The notes: generated from the sequence alone by a model not told the origin. A DNA stretch of 36,537 bases from Patescibacteria group bacterium (GCA_018816645.1 JAHIVN010000114.1:1-36537), one strand, 5' to 3'. Positions 1 through 7,950 are shown, numbered from the stretch's first letter. Made by a program: numbers and translations.

Positions 1-121
1 GCAAGAACGATTAGATGATTTCGTTAAAGTATACAATGAAGAAAGACCTCATCATAGTCTAGATTTGAAAACACCAATGGAACAATATATGATGTTACTT
101 GATAACCACCCGAATTCGTAA
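1..121 (+). CDS. Transposase/integrase C-terminal fragment, cut by window edge
   Basis: Reading from base 2, an open frame of 39 codons runs to a TAA at 119-121. Its protein contains YNEERPHHSLDLKTPMEQY, which matches the YNxxRPHxxLxxxTPxe signature at the C-terminal end of the DDE integrase core in IS3/IS481-type transposases. The start and the catalytic residues lie left of the window, so whether the gene is intact cannot be judged. It reads toward fusA and is followed by a hairpin with a T-run. The bases from 122 to about 250 may hold the right end of the insertion sequence, but the left end needed to confirm terminal repeats is not visible. Confidence 0.8.
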   Translation, partial: QERLDDFVKVYNEERPHHSLDLKTPMEQYMMLLDNHPNS

Positions 122-221
122 CATGTACCCAACCTATACAAGCGTTTGCATTTTTGAGAAATTCTGATATCATCATAAAGACCCCTGTTAGTGAACTTTA
201 AGTTTTTATGCAAATTTAAAG

Positions 222-252
222 GGACATCTAGGAACATAGTGTCCGTTTTTTT
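222..252 (+). terminator. Hairpin plus T-run between transposase and fusA
   Basis: GGACA (222-226) can pair with TGTCC (240-244), leaving a 13-base loop, and a run of seven T follows at 246-252. This is the layout of a modest intrinsic terminator and would stop transcription leaving the transposase before fusA. The stem is only 5 bp, so it could instead be part of the insertion sequence end. Confidence 0.4.
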
Positions 253-259
253 GGCTTAT

Positions 260-265
260 TATAAA
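260..265 (+). promoter_or_regulatory. Possible -10 element of fusA
   Basis: TATAAA at 260-265 lies 13 bases before the ATG at 279. No convincing -35 box is present 16-18 bases upstream. Transcription from here would give a leader of fewer than ten bases, so fusA would be nearly leaderless. This fits the lack of a Shine-Dalgarno sequence but is weak evidence. Confidence 0.3.
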
Positions 266-278
266 TTGTTAATTGCAT

Positions 279-2390
279 ATGATGTCTACTCCGAAATTTG
301 ATTACAAGGCTGTAAACGACCTGAAGCTGTATAGAAATATTGGAATTATTGCTCACATCGATGCAGGGAAAACAACCACGACTGAAAGAGTTCTTTATTA
401 TACTGGAAGGAAACATAAGGTTGGTGAAGTCCATCATGGTGAAGCAGAGATGGATTGGATGGAGCAGGAGCAGGAAAGAGGCATCACGATTCAATCTGCT
501 GCAACTACATGCTTTTGGACGATAAATAAGATTCTTCACAGAGTAAACATCATAGATACGCCTGGACATGTCGATTTTACAGCTGAAGTAGAAAGATCGC
601 TTAGAGTACTTGATGGGGGCATTGTTGTTTTTGATGGGAAAGAAGGTGTTGAGCCTCAGTCAAGCAAAGTTTGGTTTCAAGCTGAAAAGTACAGAGTCCC
701 TAGGCTCTGTTATGTAAACAAATTGGATGCAATCGGCGGAGACTTTGAGATGAGCCTCAAGAGCATACAAGAGGAACTGTCAGATGATGCTGTAGCTGTT
801 CAGCTGCCAATTGGGAAAGAAAGCGCACTAATGGGTGTGGTAGACCTTATCACAAGAAAGGCATATATGTATAAGAGTGAAATGGGAGATGAATTTGATG
901 TAACAGATATCCCAGACGACATGAAAGATCAGGTGGAGAAGTATAGAGAAATACTTCTGGAAAAGGTTTCTGATCTAGATGATGCTATTGCAGAAAAATT
1001 CCTTGAGGGTGGTGAGATTTCGGAAGATGATATTCATGCTGCAGTTCGAAAGGGAACAATTGAGAATAAAGTTTACCCGGTTTTTGCTGGATCCTCTTTA
1101 AAGAACAAGGGGGTTCAGATGCTTCTGGACGGAGTATGCAGATATCTTCCTTCGCCGCTGGACTTACCTCCGGTAAAAGGCATGCATCCTAAAACAGAGG
1201 AAGAAGAAGAAAGAAAAGCTGACGAAAGCGAACCGTTTTCCTCACTTGTTTTTAAGATTGTTATTGATGAGCATGTCGGCACATTGTCTTACTTTAGAGT
1301 GTACTCAGGTAAGCTTGCAGCAGGCACATTTGTTCTAAACAGTACAAAGGGTACAACTGAAAGAATAGGGAGAATTCTTCTTATGCATGCAAATCACAGA
1401 GAAGAAGTGAATGAAGTTAGAACTGGTGACATTGCAGCTATTGTCGGATTAAAAAATACATTGACCGGAGATACTCTTTGTGATTCTTCGGCACCCATAG
1501 TCTTTGAATCAATTTCATTTCCAGAACCAGTGATATCTATGGCGATTGAACCAAAGACAAAAGGTGACCAGGAAAAGATGTCAACAATTCTTCATAAAAT
1601 GTCGCAGGAGGATCCTACGTTTCAATTAAGTGCCAATGAAGAAACGGGACAAACTATCATTTCGGGTATGGGAGAACTTCATCTCGAGATCAAGGTCGAG
1701 AAGATGAAGCGTGACTATGGAATCGAGGCGAATGTCGGGAAACCGCAAGTTGCCTACAAAGAAACTATTACACAAACTATTGAGTCCGAGGGTAAGTATA
1801 TTCGTCAATCTGGTGGACGCGGACAGTACGGACACTGTTATCTAAGACTTGAGCCGCAGGAGAGAGGAAAGGGTTTTGAGTTTGTAGATGAGACAAAAGG
1901 CGGATCAGTCCCAAGAGAATATATCCCTGCCATTGAGAAAGGAGTAAAGAAAGCGATCGAGAGCGGTGTCCTCGGCGGATATCCGGTTGTTGATGTGAAG
2001 GTTGCTGTGTTTGACGGATCTTACCATGATGTTGATTCGTCTAGTGAAGCTTTTATTGTTGCTGCAAGTAAAGGTTTTAAGCAGGGTATGAAAATGGGAA
2101 GTCCGATTCTTCTCGAGCCGATCATGAAGACGACGGTTATTACTCCAACAGAGTATGCAGGAGATATAACTGGAAACATAAGTTCAAAGAGAGGGAAGAT
2201 TTTGGGAATTGAGGATAAAGGGAAGGTTCAGTTGATTAGTGCTGAAATTCCTCTTGCAGAACTTTTTGGATGGGTAAGTGAACTGAGATCTATGACAAAA
2301 GGAAAAGCAAGTCCGAATATGGAACCAAGTCACTACGAAAAGGTCCCGAATAATGTAGCGGATGAAGTGCTAGGAAAAAAGGAGGATTGA
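279..2390 (+). CDS. fusA: Elongation factor G
   Basis: This is the translocation GTPase EF-G, which moves tRNAs and mRNA through the ribosome. The protein is about 703 residues, the family's usual length. Seen motifs are G1 AHIDAGKTT (residues 25-33), G2 RGITIQSA, G3 DTPGHVDF, G4 NKLD and the G5-like [10 protein letters not shown], followed by the normal C-terminal domains (for example GRGQYGH and the [10 protein letters not shown] region). The ATG at 279 is preferred, with 282 almost equally likely; a TTG at 273 would only add two residues. There is no Shine-Dalgarno sequence. rpsL and rpsG, which often precede fusA, are not here; a transposase remnant is. A 254-base gap separates it from tuf. 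Confidence 0.97.
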   Translation: MMSTPKFDYKAVNDLKLYRNIGIIAHIDAGKTTTTERVLYYTGRKHKVGEVHHGEAEMDWMEQEQERGITIQSAATTCFWTINKILHRVNIIDTPGHVDFTAEVERSLRVLDGGIVVFDGKEGVEPQSSKVWFQAEKYRVPRLCYVNKLDAIGGDFEMSLKSIQEELSDDAVAVQLPIGKESALMGVVDLITRKAYMYKSEMGDEFDVTDIPDDMKDQVEKYREILLEKVSDLDDAIAEKFLEGGEISEDDIHAAVRKGTIENKVYPVFAGSSLKNKGVQMLLDGVCRYLPSPLDLPPVKGMHPKTEEEEERKADESEPFSSLVFKIVIDEHVGTLSYFRVYSGKLAAGTFVLNSTKGTTERIGRILLMHANHREEVNEVRTGDIAAIVGLKNTLTGDTLCDSSAPIVFESISFPEPVISMAIEPKTKGDQEKMSTILHKMSQEDPTFQLSANEETGQTIISGMGELHLEIKVEKMKRDYGIEANVGKPQVAYKETITQTIESEGKYIRQSGGRGQYGHCYLRLEPQERGKGFEFVDETKGGSVPREYIPAIEKGVKKAIESGVLGGYPVVDVKVAVFDGSYHDVDSSSEAFIVAASKGFKQGMKMGSPILLEPIMKTTVITPTEYAGDITGNISSKRGKILGIEDKGKVQLISAEIPLAELFGWVSELRSMTKGKASPNMEPSHYEKVPNNVADEVLGKKED

Positions 2391-2536
2391 TGTTCGGCGG
2401 CGAATTAAGCTAATAGATTAACGGATGTTGGTAGGTATAGGTGTAATCTAGATGTATTTTGTAAGCTATTAGACTGTTGCAATATTTAGCAGCTTTTGCT
2501 AGAATCCGTTTCGCTTTATCGAGGTTTTGTAGGGAG
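2391..2536. other. fusA-tuf intergenic region with interleaved inverted repeats
   Basis: No gene is visible in this gap. It holds CTAATAG (2410-2416) complementary to CTATTAG (2466-2472), and AACGGAT (2420-2426) complementary to ATCCGTT (2504-2510). The pairs interleave in the order A-B-A'-B', so they could form a pseudoknot but not two nested stems. A small hairpin TAGCA/TGCTA (2487-2491 with 2497-2501) lies inside. No T-run follows, so it is not a standard terminator. The element lies upstream of the likely tuf promoters and could be a 3' structure of the fusA message; the pairing may also be chance. Confidence 0.3.
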
Positions 2537-2565
2537 TTGAGAAGATTTTTGTTTTCTGTTAAAAT
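2537..2565 (+). promoter_or_regulatory. tuf promoter P1 (extended -10)
   Basis: TTGAGA (2537-2542) and TAAAAT (2560-2565) are separated by 17 bases, and a TG at 2557-2558 makes an extended -10. Each hexamer matches five of six sigma70-type consensus bases. The predicted start lies near 2572, giving a leader of about 73 bases before the tuf ATG. Confidence 0.6.
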
Positions 2566-2568
2566 GTC

Positions 2569-2597
2569 TTGACTTATGTTCAGAGTTTAGATAAATT
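2569..2597 (+). promoter_or_regulatory. Possible second tuf promoter P2
   Basis: TTGACT (2569-2574) is followed after 17 bases by TAAATT (2592-2597). The -35 is good (5/6) and the -10 is weak (4/6). Together with the site just upstream this would make tandem promoters for tuf, which would suit a highly expressed gene. Confidence 0.35.
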
Positions 2598-2644
2598 TGA
2601 TTTTACGATTCTTTATATTAAATTAATTATTAGTCTTTTTAGAA

Positions 2645-3826
2645 ATGGCAGATGCAACTTATAAACGTGAGAAACCTCATGTAAATATTGGGACCCTTGG
2701 TCATGTCGATCACGGGAAAACCACACTTCTTCGAGGGATACTAACTGTCTTTGGTGGAGATCGTAAAGAGGAGTGGAAGACGAAGCTAGATAAATCTCCT
2801 GAATCAAAAGCAAAATCAATGACAATTTCAGTAGCACATGTTGAAGCAGAAACTGATAACAGGCACTATGCAATCATTGATTGTCCGGGACATAGGGACT
2901 ACATTAAGAATATGATCACTGGTGCTGCACAGATGGATGGTGCCATTTTGGTCATCAGTGCATCCGATGGTCCTATGCCTCAGACCAAGGAGCATGTTTT
3001 GCTTGCAAAACAGGTTGGAGTGAAAGACTTTGTTGTATACATCAATATCTTTGATGAGAGTATGGATGAAGAACTTATTGACCTGGTTGAAGAGGAAGTG
3101 AGAGATCTGTTGAAAAAATATGAGTTCGAAGGCGACAAGGTAACAGTGATTCGGGGCAATGCATTAAAAGCAGAGAAGGGTGAAGAAGAAGGACTGGAAA
3201 GCATGAAAAAGCTTATGGAGGCTGTGGATAAGGATATTCCTACACCGGACAGACCAGTTGATCAGGACTTCCTTATGGCTATCGAGGATGTGTTCTCAAT
3301 CGAAGGAAGAGGAACTGTTGCTACAGGCAGAGTAGAAAGAGGAAAGGTGAAGGTTAACGATGTTGTTGAGCTGGTTGGTCTCGATGAGAAAAGCAGGGAG
3401 CTGACTGTTACAGGGGTTGAAATGTTCAATAAGTCAATGGATGAAGGAATCGCTGGTGATAATCTAGGTGTTCTTCTGAGAGGTGTAAAGAGGGAAGAAA
3501 TACAAAGAGGTCAAGTGCTGTCAAAGAAAGGCAGCATTAAGCCTCACACACAATTTGAGGCTGAGATCTATATTCTTACAAAAGAAGAAGGAGGACGACA
3601 CACAGCATTCTTCACAGGGTACAAGCCACAGTTTTACGTCAAGACAACGGATATCACTGGAGAGGTTGAACTTCCAAAGGGAACGGAGATGGTAATGCCT
3701 GGAGACCATGTAAACGTAACAGTCAAGCTTATGGTGCCGGTTGCAATCGAGGACAAAATGAGATTTGCTGTACGCGAAGGATCAAAAACTGTCGGTGCTG
3801 GTGTAGTAACAAAGATTATCAAATAG
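2645..3826 (+). CDS. tuf: Elongation factor Tu with altered GTPase motifs
   Basis: EF-Tu delivers aminoacyl-tRNA to the ribosome. The 393-residue length, the P-loop GHVDHGKTT (residues 19-27), [15 protein letters not shown] and domains 2 and 3 ([52 protein letters not shown]) all match bacterial EF-Tu. Several near-invariant G-domain positions differ. Switch I reads K57-S-M-T-I where the family has RGITI; the Mg-binding Thr60 remains. G3 reads CPGHRDY where bacteria have CPGHADY; R84 resembles archaeal/eukaryotic EF1A. G4 reads N134-I-F-D137 instead of NKxD. G5 reads N172-A-L instead of SAL. The frame is clean and lies directly before rpsJ, so this is a conserved protein, not a decayed gene. 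Whether the genome has a second tuf is unknown. Confidence 0.93.
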   Translation: MADATYKREKPHVNIGTLGHVDHGKTTLLRGILTVFGGDRKEEWKTKLDKSPESKAKSMTISVAHVEAETDNRHYAIIDCPGHRDYIKNMITGAAQMDGAILVISASDGPMPQTKEHVLLAKQVGVKDFVVYINIFDESMDEELIDLVEEEVRDLLKKYEFEGDKVTVIRGNALKAEKGEEEGLESMKKLMEAVDKDIPTPDRPVDQDFLMAIEDVFSIEGRGTVATGRVERGKVKVNDVVELVGLDEKSRELTVTGVEMFNKSMDEGIAGDNLGVLLRGVKREEIQRGQVLSKKGSIKPHTQFEAEIYILTKEEGGRHTAFFTGYKPQFYVKTTDITGEVELPKGTEMVMPGDHVNVTVKLMVPVAIEDKMRFAVREGSKTVGAGVVTKIIK

Positions 3827-3864
3827 TTGTAAATTAGCATAATTTAATAGCTCTTTAACTTATT

Positions 3865-4164
3865 ATGCAGAAGATACGCATAAAGATAAAAGGTTATGAT
3901 CCTAAAGTTACTGATAATGCCGCTTTACAGATCATAGAGTCGGCTTTGAGAACAGGGGCAAAAACCGTTGGTCCGATTCCTTTGCCCACAAGAAAGAGAA
4001 AGTTTACCTTGAATAGATCACCACATGTGGACGCAAAATCAAAAGAGCAGTTTGAGATGCGGATTCACAAAAGACTGATCGAGATAGTTGAACCAAACAG
4101 TAAGACAATTGATTCCTTAACACACTTGCAGTTAGCTGCAGGTGTTGAGATAGAAATTAAATAA
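3865..4164 (+). CDS. rpsJ: 30S ribosomal protein S10
   Basis: S10 of the small subunit head, 99 residues, close to the usual length of 100-105. The family pattern is clear: IRIKIKGYD near the start, then [13 protein letters not shown] and the loop region, then EIVEP. It follows tuf by 38 bases and probably shares its transcript. There is no Shine-Dalgarno sequence; the ATG follows a T/A-rich stretch. In most bacteria rpsJ leads straight into rplC, but here a strong terminator-like hairpin lies in the 141-base gap that follows. Confidence 0.97.
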   Translation: MQKIRIKIKGYDPKVTDNAALQIIESALRTGAKTVGPIPLPTRKRKFTLNRSPHVDAKSKEQFEMRIHKRLIEIVEPNSKTIDSLTHLQLAAGVEIEIK

Positions 4165-4171
4165 TAAAATA

Positions 4172-4177
4172 TACAAT
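4172..4177 (+). promoter_or_regulatory. Possible -10 for the rplC unit
   Basis: TACAAT (5/6 match) lies just after the rpsJ stop. A TTGAGA at 4145-4150 is identical to the tuf P1 -35 but is 21 bases away, which is too far for normal spacing. If used, it would give a leader of about 120 bases that contains the hairpin at 4245-4270. Confidence 0.25.
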
Positions 4178-4244
4178 ATTTTGGTCAATACTGTTCTTAA
4201 CTTTCTTAAAAGATGAGGACAAGTTACCAAGTCAGATTTCTGAG

Positions 4245-4270
4245 GAGGGGCTTTTTCCCCTCTTTTTTTT
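4245..4270 (+). terminator. Intrinsic terminator or attenuator between rpsJ and rplC
   Basis: GAGGGG (4245-4250) pairs perfectly with CCCCTC (4257-4262) around the loop CTTTTT, and eight T follow at 4263-4270. This is the clearest rho-independent terminator in the window. It should end the tuf-rpsJ transcript. Only 35 bases separate it from the rplC ATG with no good promoter in between, so it may act as an attenuator in the rplC leader. Confidence 0.75.
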
Positions 4271-4305
4271 GAGTATAGATTAAGTATTTATTTACTTTTG
4301 AAATA

Positions 4306-4929
4306 ATGAGTGCGATTCTAGGATACAAAAAAGACATGACTCAGATTTTCGATTCTAAAGGGAGGGTGGTTCCCTGCACTGTAGTTGATGTCTCTGGTGT
4401 GTATGTCATCGGGAAAAAAACTCAGGAGAAGGATGGATATGAAGCACTGATATTAGGGATAGGAAAAAAGAGAAATCCAAAGAAAACAGAATCTATAAGA
4501 GGTATAAAGGACGTTCCTTTAAAAAGGTATGAGTTCAGACCCGAAAGAACTCGTGATATGAATCTAGATGATTATAACGTAGGTGATGCTGTTAAGATAG
4601 ATATGTTTAAGGAAGGAGATATGGTACAAGTGACCGGTGACTCGAAGGGAAGGGGTTTCCAGGGAGTGGTAAAGAGATATCGTTTTCATGGTGGGCCTCG
4701 TACCCATGGACAGTCAGACAGAGAGCGGGCACCTGGGTCAATTGGTGCGGGCACAGACCCCGGGAGAGTGTTTAAAGGAAAGAAAATGCCCGGCCGGTTT
4801 GGTGGTGCCAAGACTACTTTAAAAAATATTGAGATAGTAAAAGTAGAACCAGGCAAGTCTTTGTTGTGTCTGAAAGGTTCGATCCCTGGAGCTAGGAACG
4901 GACTGTTGAAAATATATAAGCGCCGATAG
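4306..4929 (+). CDS. rplC: 50S ribosomal protein L3
   Basis: L3 of the large subunit, 207 residues, normal length. Recognised by the central RTHGQSDRERAPGSIG and VFKGKKMPGRFGG motifs that reach toward the peptidyl transferase centre, and by KGSIPGARNG near the C-terminus. The Gln methylated by PrmB in E. coli L3 (NQTPG) is replaced (GTDPG), as in many non-proteobacteria. It starts 35 bases after the terminator-like hairpin and begins the long ribosomal unit that runs through map. Confidence 0.97.
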   Translation: MSAILGYKKDMTQIFDSKGRVVPCTVVDVSGVYVIGKKTQEKDGYEALILGIGKKRNPKKTESIRGIKDVPLKRYEFRPERTRDMNLDDYNVGDAVKIDMFKEGDMVQVTGDSKGRGFQGVVKRYRFHGGPRTHGQSDRERAPGSIGAGTDPGRVFKGKKMPGRFGGAKTTLKNIEIVKVEPGKSLLCLKGSIPGARNGLLKIYKRR

Positions 4930-5023
4930 TTCTTTTTGAAAAAGAAACTAAGATCTAAATTTGCTGGTTATTTATAGTCCTTGAAAATATTTGAGGTAAT
5001 AAACAGTTTTTCTTTATAGCTAT

Positions 5024-5569
5024 ATGAAGACATTTGGAAAAGTTTTAGTAGCAATTCTAATAATTTTGTTTACAGCTCTTTTATATTTGTTTGTAAGAAC
5101 ATATCAGGATGTAAAGTACTCGGAAAAGTATATTGATTTTGTGACAAACTCAGCGAACAATATTTTGTCTGAGGTGGAGAAAATCAATGTTGACCTGAAT
5201 GCTCTTGAATATGATGAAACTGATAGTGATTTGACTTCGCTGCAGTCTGGACTGGAAGAACTGAAAAATCTTTCTAAAGATGTCCGGGATGAAGATGAAG
5301 AATATAAGGAAATTTACTCTGCGAATGGTGTGAATGAAGGACTCAACGAATTTTTGACTAGAACTGATAGTCTGATAAGCTCTCTTGAAGTACTCCTGAA
5401 TTCGATGGAGAATCTTGAAAAGAAGGATGATTTCGATAAGAAGCTAGAAACGTACATTGACGAGTCAGATAGCTTAGAAATCGAGTCGGCGGATTTGCAA
5501 ATTGAATTAAATACATATGTTGATAATTATTCTAAGTTTGATGTAGATAGAATTTTAAATGAAATTTGA
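5024..5569 (+). CDS. Membrane-anchored acidic coiled-coil protein inserted between rplC and rplD
   Basis: Function not recognised. The 181-residue protein has one N-terminal hydrophobic segment (about residues 7-25, LVAILIILFTALLYLFV) after a short positive start, then a strongly acidic, leucine-spaced helical region (about 30-175) that looks like coiled coil and should lie outside the membrane. No cysteine or catalytic motif is seen. It sits where L3 and L4 are normally adjacent, and its stop overlaps the rplD start by 11 bases (5559-5569), so it is co-transcribed and probably translationally coupled with L4. A membrane-tethering or stress-sensing role would be guesswork. The frame is open, codon use resembles the neighbours, and no mobile-element border is visible. 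Confidence 0.8.
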   Translation: MKTFGKVLVAILIILFTALLYLFVRTYQDVKYSEKYIDFVTNSANNILSEVEKINVDLNALEYDETDSDLTSLQSGLEELKNLSKDVRDEDEEYKEIYSANGVNEGLNEFLTRTDSLISSLEVLLNSMENLEKKDDFDKKLETYIDESDSLEIESADLQIELNTYVDNYSKFDVDRILNEI

Positions 5570-6440
5570 TCTCTATAACCAAAAAGGAAAAAAGCTTGAT
5601 CGAAAAGTTGATCTGGATGATACGGTATTTGTGTCAAATATAAACCGAGATTTGATGAACCTGGCAGTTTATGTCTACCTCTCAAATCAGAGGCAGTCAA
5701 ATGCAAATACCCAGACTCGTGGAGAAGCAAGAGGTGGGGGAGCAAAGCCTTGGAAACAGAAGGGTACTGGGAGAGCAAGACATGGATCAATCCGAAGTCC
5801 TATCTGGAAAGGCGGCGGAGTTGCATTTGGGCCGAGGAATAACAAAGTTTATAAAAAGACATTGAACAAGAAAATGAAAAAGGCTGCAATCAGGAGTTCG
5901 TTTTCTTTATTTGCAAAGAAGAAAGTTCTAACTGTGTTAGATAGTGTAGAAATTAATGGTGCGAAATTAACACAGCAGGTTTCTGAGATGAACTCCAAAC
6001 TTGCAAGAGGAAAAAAAGTTCTTTATATACATAACGGAGAGAATAGAAATCTATATTTGGGAAGTAGGAACCTACGAAATGTCGGGGTGATCCCAGTAAA
6101 TGAAGCAAATACCTATACACTTTTAAGTTACGACCATCTGGTTATTCTAGAAAATGTTTTGGATACGATATCAAAACTGTGGGCACACGCTCAAGTGTCG
6201 GAAAAAGGTAAGCCAAGAGAAGATGAAAAAGCTAATTTAGTAAAAACTAGAAAAAAGATTGTATCCAAGGAGAAAACCCTAAGTGAGATTGGCTTGACAA
6301 CCCGAATTGCAACTGTTCTTGAGAAACAGGGAATTAAATCACCAAAGGAACTGCAGGAGAGACTCGAGTCTGGGAAAAAGATAGATGGTATTGGTGCAAA
6401 AAGTGTGGAAGAAATTCAGAAAGTTTTAAAGATAAAATAA
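5559..6440 (+). CDS. rplD: 50S ribosomal protein L4 with C-terminal alpha-CTD-like HhH domain
   Basis: L4 lines part of the exit tunnel. Residues 1 to about 207 match L4, including RGEARGGGAKPWKQKGTGRA and FGPRNNKVYKKTLNKK. At 293 residues the protein is some 90 longer than E. coli L4 (201). The extra part is a charged linker (about 212-239) and a domain at 240-293 that resembles the DNA-binding C-terminal domain of the RNA polymerase alpha subunit. TTRIATVLEKQGIKSPKEL aligns with the helix carrying Arg265 (here R249), and GIGAKSVEEI with the GxKKSxxEI loop carrying Gly296, Lys298, Ser299 and Glu302 (here G279, K281, S282). It also resembles the CTD of this genome's own RpoA. It starts inside the preceding membrane-protein gene. 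Confidence 0.95.
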   Translation: MKFDLYNQKGKKLDRKVDLDDTVFVSNINRDLMNLAVYVYLSNQRQSNANTQTRGEARGGGAKPWKQKGTGRARHGSIRSPIWKGGGVAFGPRNNKVYKKTLNKKMKKAAIRSSFSLFAKKKVLTVLDSVEINGAKLTQQVSEMNSKLARGKKVLYIHNGENRNLYLGSRNLRNVGVIPVNEANTYTLLSYDHLVILENVLDTISKLWAHAQVSEKGKPREDEKANLVKTRKKIVSKEKTLSEIGLTTRIATVLEKQGIKSPKELQERLESGKKIDGIGAKSVEEIQKVLKIK

Positions 6441-6441
6441 A

Positions 6442-6744
6442 ATGGCTAAAAATTTAAAGTACGAAATCTTAATAAGACCTGTCCTAACTGAAAAAAGCCT
6501 AAAGCTCATAGAAGAGAAGAATCAATATGTTTTTGAGGTTGATCTTCGGGCGGGCAAGGCTCAAGTGAAGAAGGCAGTTGAGGAAAAGTTCAAGGTAAAG
6601 GTCCAGAAAATTAGAATTGTGAGAATAATTGGTAAGTCTGTGACTTGGGGAAGAAAAAGACTAAGTGGAAGAAGAAAGGATGTTAAGAAGGCCATTGTTA
6701 CTTTAGCAAGTTCAGATAGTATTGCTGATTTTAAAGTAGAATAA
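6442..6744 (+). CDS. rplW: 50S ribosomal protein L23
   Basis: L23 sits at the tunnel exit and docks trigger factor and SRP. The 100-residue protein shows the family signature: ILIRPVLTEKS at the start, then NQYVFEVDLRAGKAQVKKAVEEKF and the basic loop WGRKRLSGRRKDVKKAIV. The ATG lies one base after the rplD stop, so the two are probably translationally coupled. Length is normal. Confidence 0.96.
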   Translation: MAKNLKYEILIRPVLTEKSLKLIEEKNQYVFEVDLRAGKAQVKKAVEEKFKVKVQKIRIVRIIGKSVTWGRKRLSGRRKDVKKAIVTLASSDSIADFKVE

Positions 6745-6751
6745 CTAAAAA

Positions 6752-7603
6752 ATGTCACTAAAAAAACATAAACCAACAACACCAAGCATGAGGCATACGG
6801 TACTGCTTACGAATTCTGTACTGTCAAAGAAAAAGCCTCATAAAAAACTAGTAAGAAAGGTGAAATATAGTGCGGGCAGGAATAAAGGACGCATTTCGAT
6901 GAGACATAAGGGTGGAAGGGTGAAGAGAATGTATAGAGAGCTTGATTTTAAGAGGGATAAAAGAGATGTTGTTGCGCTTGTTGAAGCTATCGAATATGAT
7001 CCGAACAGATCAGCAAATATTGTACTTTTAAAATACAAAGACGGAGAAAGGCGTTATATCGTCCATCCAGCAGGCTTACGTGTAGGTATGGAAGTTGTCG
7101 CAGGAGAAGATATCCCTGTAAGGGTTGGAAATGCTACCAAGCTTGCAAATATTCCGAGTGGATTGAAAGTTCATAATGTTGAGCTGAAGAAAGGGGCTGG
7201 GGCGAAATTGTGTCGTTCTGCCGGCAACTCTGCCCAAGTGATGGGAGGAGACAGAGGCTATATACAGCTCAAGATGCCAAGCGGAGAAATAAGGCTCGTT
7301 TCTGGAGAATGTTATGCCACAATAGGAGAAGTCGGAAATTATGATCATTCTAATGTCAAACTCGGGAAAGCCGGAAGGAAAAGACATAAAGGAATCCGGC
7401 CTACAGTCAGAGGACAGGCTATGGGTGCTCACGAACATCCGCACGGTGGTGGTGAAGCAAAGGATAGAGTGGGAGGACAAAGAAAGAGTGTTTATGGTCA
7501 TAGAACAGATGTCAAAACCAGAAGAAATAAAAGAACAAACAGATATATTATTACCAGGAGGAAAAGTAAAACTAGAAAAGAGGTAAAGAAACTGAGCAAT
7601 TAA
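6752..7603 (+). CDS. rplB: 50S ribosomal protein L2
   Basis: L2 is needed for subunit joining and for the peptidyl transferase centre. The 283-residue protein has normal length and motifs, including GRNKGRISMRHKGGRVKR, the SH3-like centre, and VRGQAMGAHEHPHGGGEA. The last stretch holds the functionally important His of HPHGGGE, but the usual AMNPxDHPHGG reads AMGAHEHPHGG, a local departure from consensus. It follows rplW by 7 bases with no Shine-Dalgarno sequence. Confidence 0.97.
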   Translation: MSLKKHKPTTPSMRHTVLLTNSVLSKKKPHKKLVRKVKYSAGRNKGRISMRHKGGRVKRMYRELDFKRDKRDVVALVEAIEYDPNRSANIVLLKYKDGERRYIVHPAGLRVGMEVVAGEDIPVRVGNATKLANIPSGLKVHNVELKKGAGAKLCRSAGNSAQVMGGDRGYIQLKMPSGEIRLVSGECYATIGEVGNYDHSNVKLGKAGRKRHKGIRPTVRGQAMGAHEHPHGGGEAKDRVGGQRKSVYGHRTDVKTRRNKRTNRYIITRRKSKTRKEVKKLSN

Positions 7604-7619
7604 TTTTTAGATAATTAGT

Positions 7620-7925
7620 ATGTCGCGTTCATCAAAAAAAGGACCATTTGTAGATGAGAAGTTACTTATAAAAGTAATGAAAGCCAATGAAGAGGGCTCA
7701 AAGAAGCCTATTCGGACGTGGAAGAGATCGACTTCTATCTCTCCTGAGATGGTAGGAGTAACCTTCGAGGTTCATAACGGTAGATCATTTTTTCCTGTGT
7801 TTGTCACTGAATCCATGGTAGGACACAAGTTAGGAGAATTTGCTCCTACGAGAAAGTTTTCAGGACATAGTAAAAAAGGAAAGATTGCAAAGTCAACAGG
7901 AACAGTTGGCAGAACCGAGGAATAG
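7620..7925 (+). CDS. rpsS: 30S ribosomal protein S19
   Basis: S19 of the small-subunit head, which contacts S13 and the A-site finger. The 101-residue protein starts [15 protein letters not shown] and contains [45 protein letters not shown], all diagnostic. It lies 16 bases after rplB, in the usual gene order, with no Shine-Dalgarno sequence. Confidence 0.97.
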   Translation: MSRSSKKGPFVDEKLLIKVMKANEEGSKKPIRTWKRSTSISPEMVGVTFEVHNGRSFFPVFVTESMVGHKLGEFAPTRKFSGHSKKGKIAKSTGTVGRTEE

Positions 7926-7950
7926 TTTTATATTTTAGCGAACTTAAGCA

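Noticed and set aside
273-278. TTG start six bases before the fusA ATG
   Set aside because: Adds only two residues and an ATG pair follows at once; ATG is the more usual start.
4925-4950. Inverted repeat TTCTTTTT/AAAAAGAA after rplC
   Set aside because: An all A/T-type stem with no following T-run and a minimal loop; not a credible terminator.
4981-5020. Promoter-like TTGAGG and TATAGC before the membrane coiled-coil gene
   Set aside because: Weak boxes, and the predicted start would fall at or inside the start codon.
7076-7501. Long open frames on the minus strand inside ribosomal genes (also 12001-12564, 13319-13801, 14635-15024)
   Set aside because: They lie opposite well-supported ribosomal or secY genes, their proteins show no motif, and the real genes explain the open frames.
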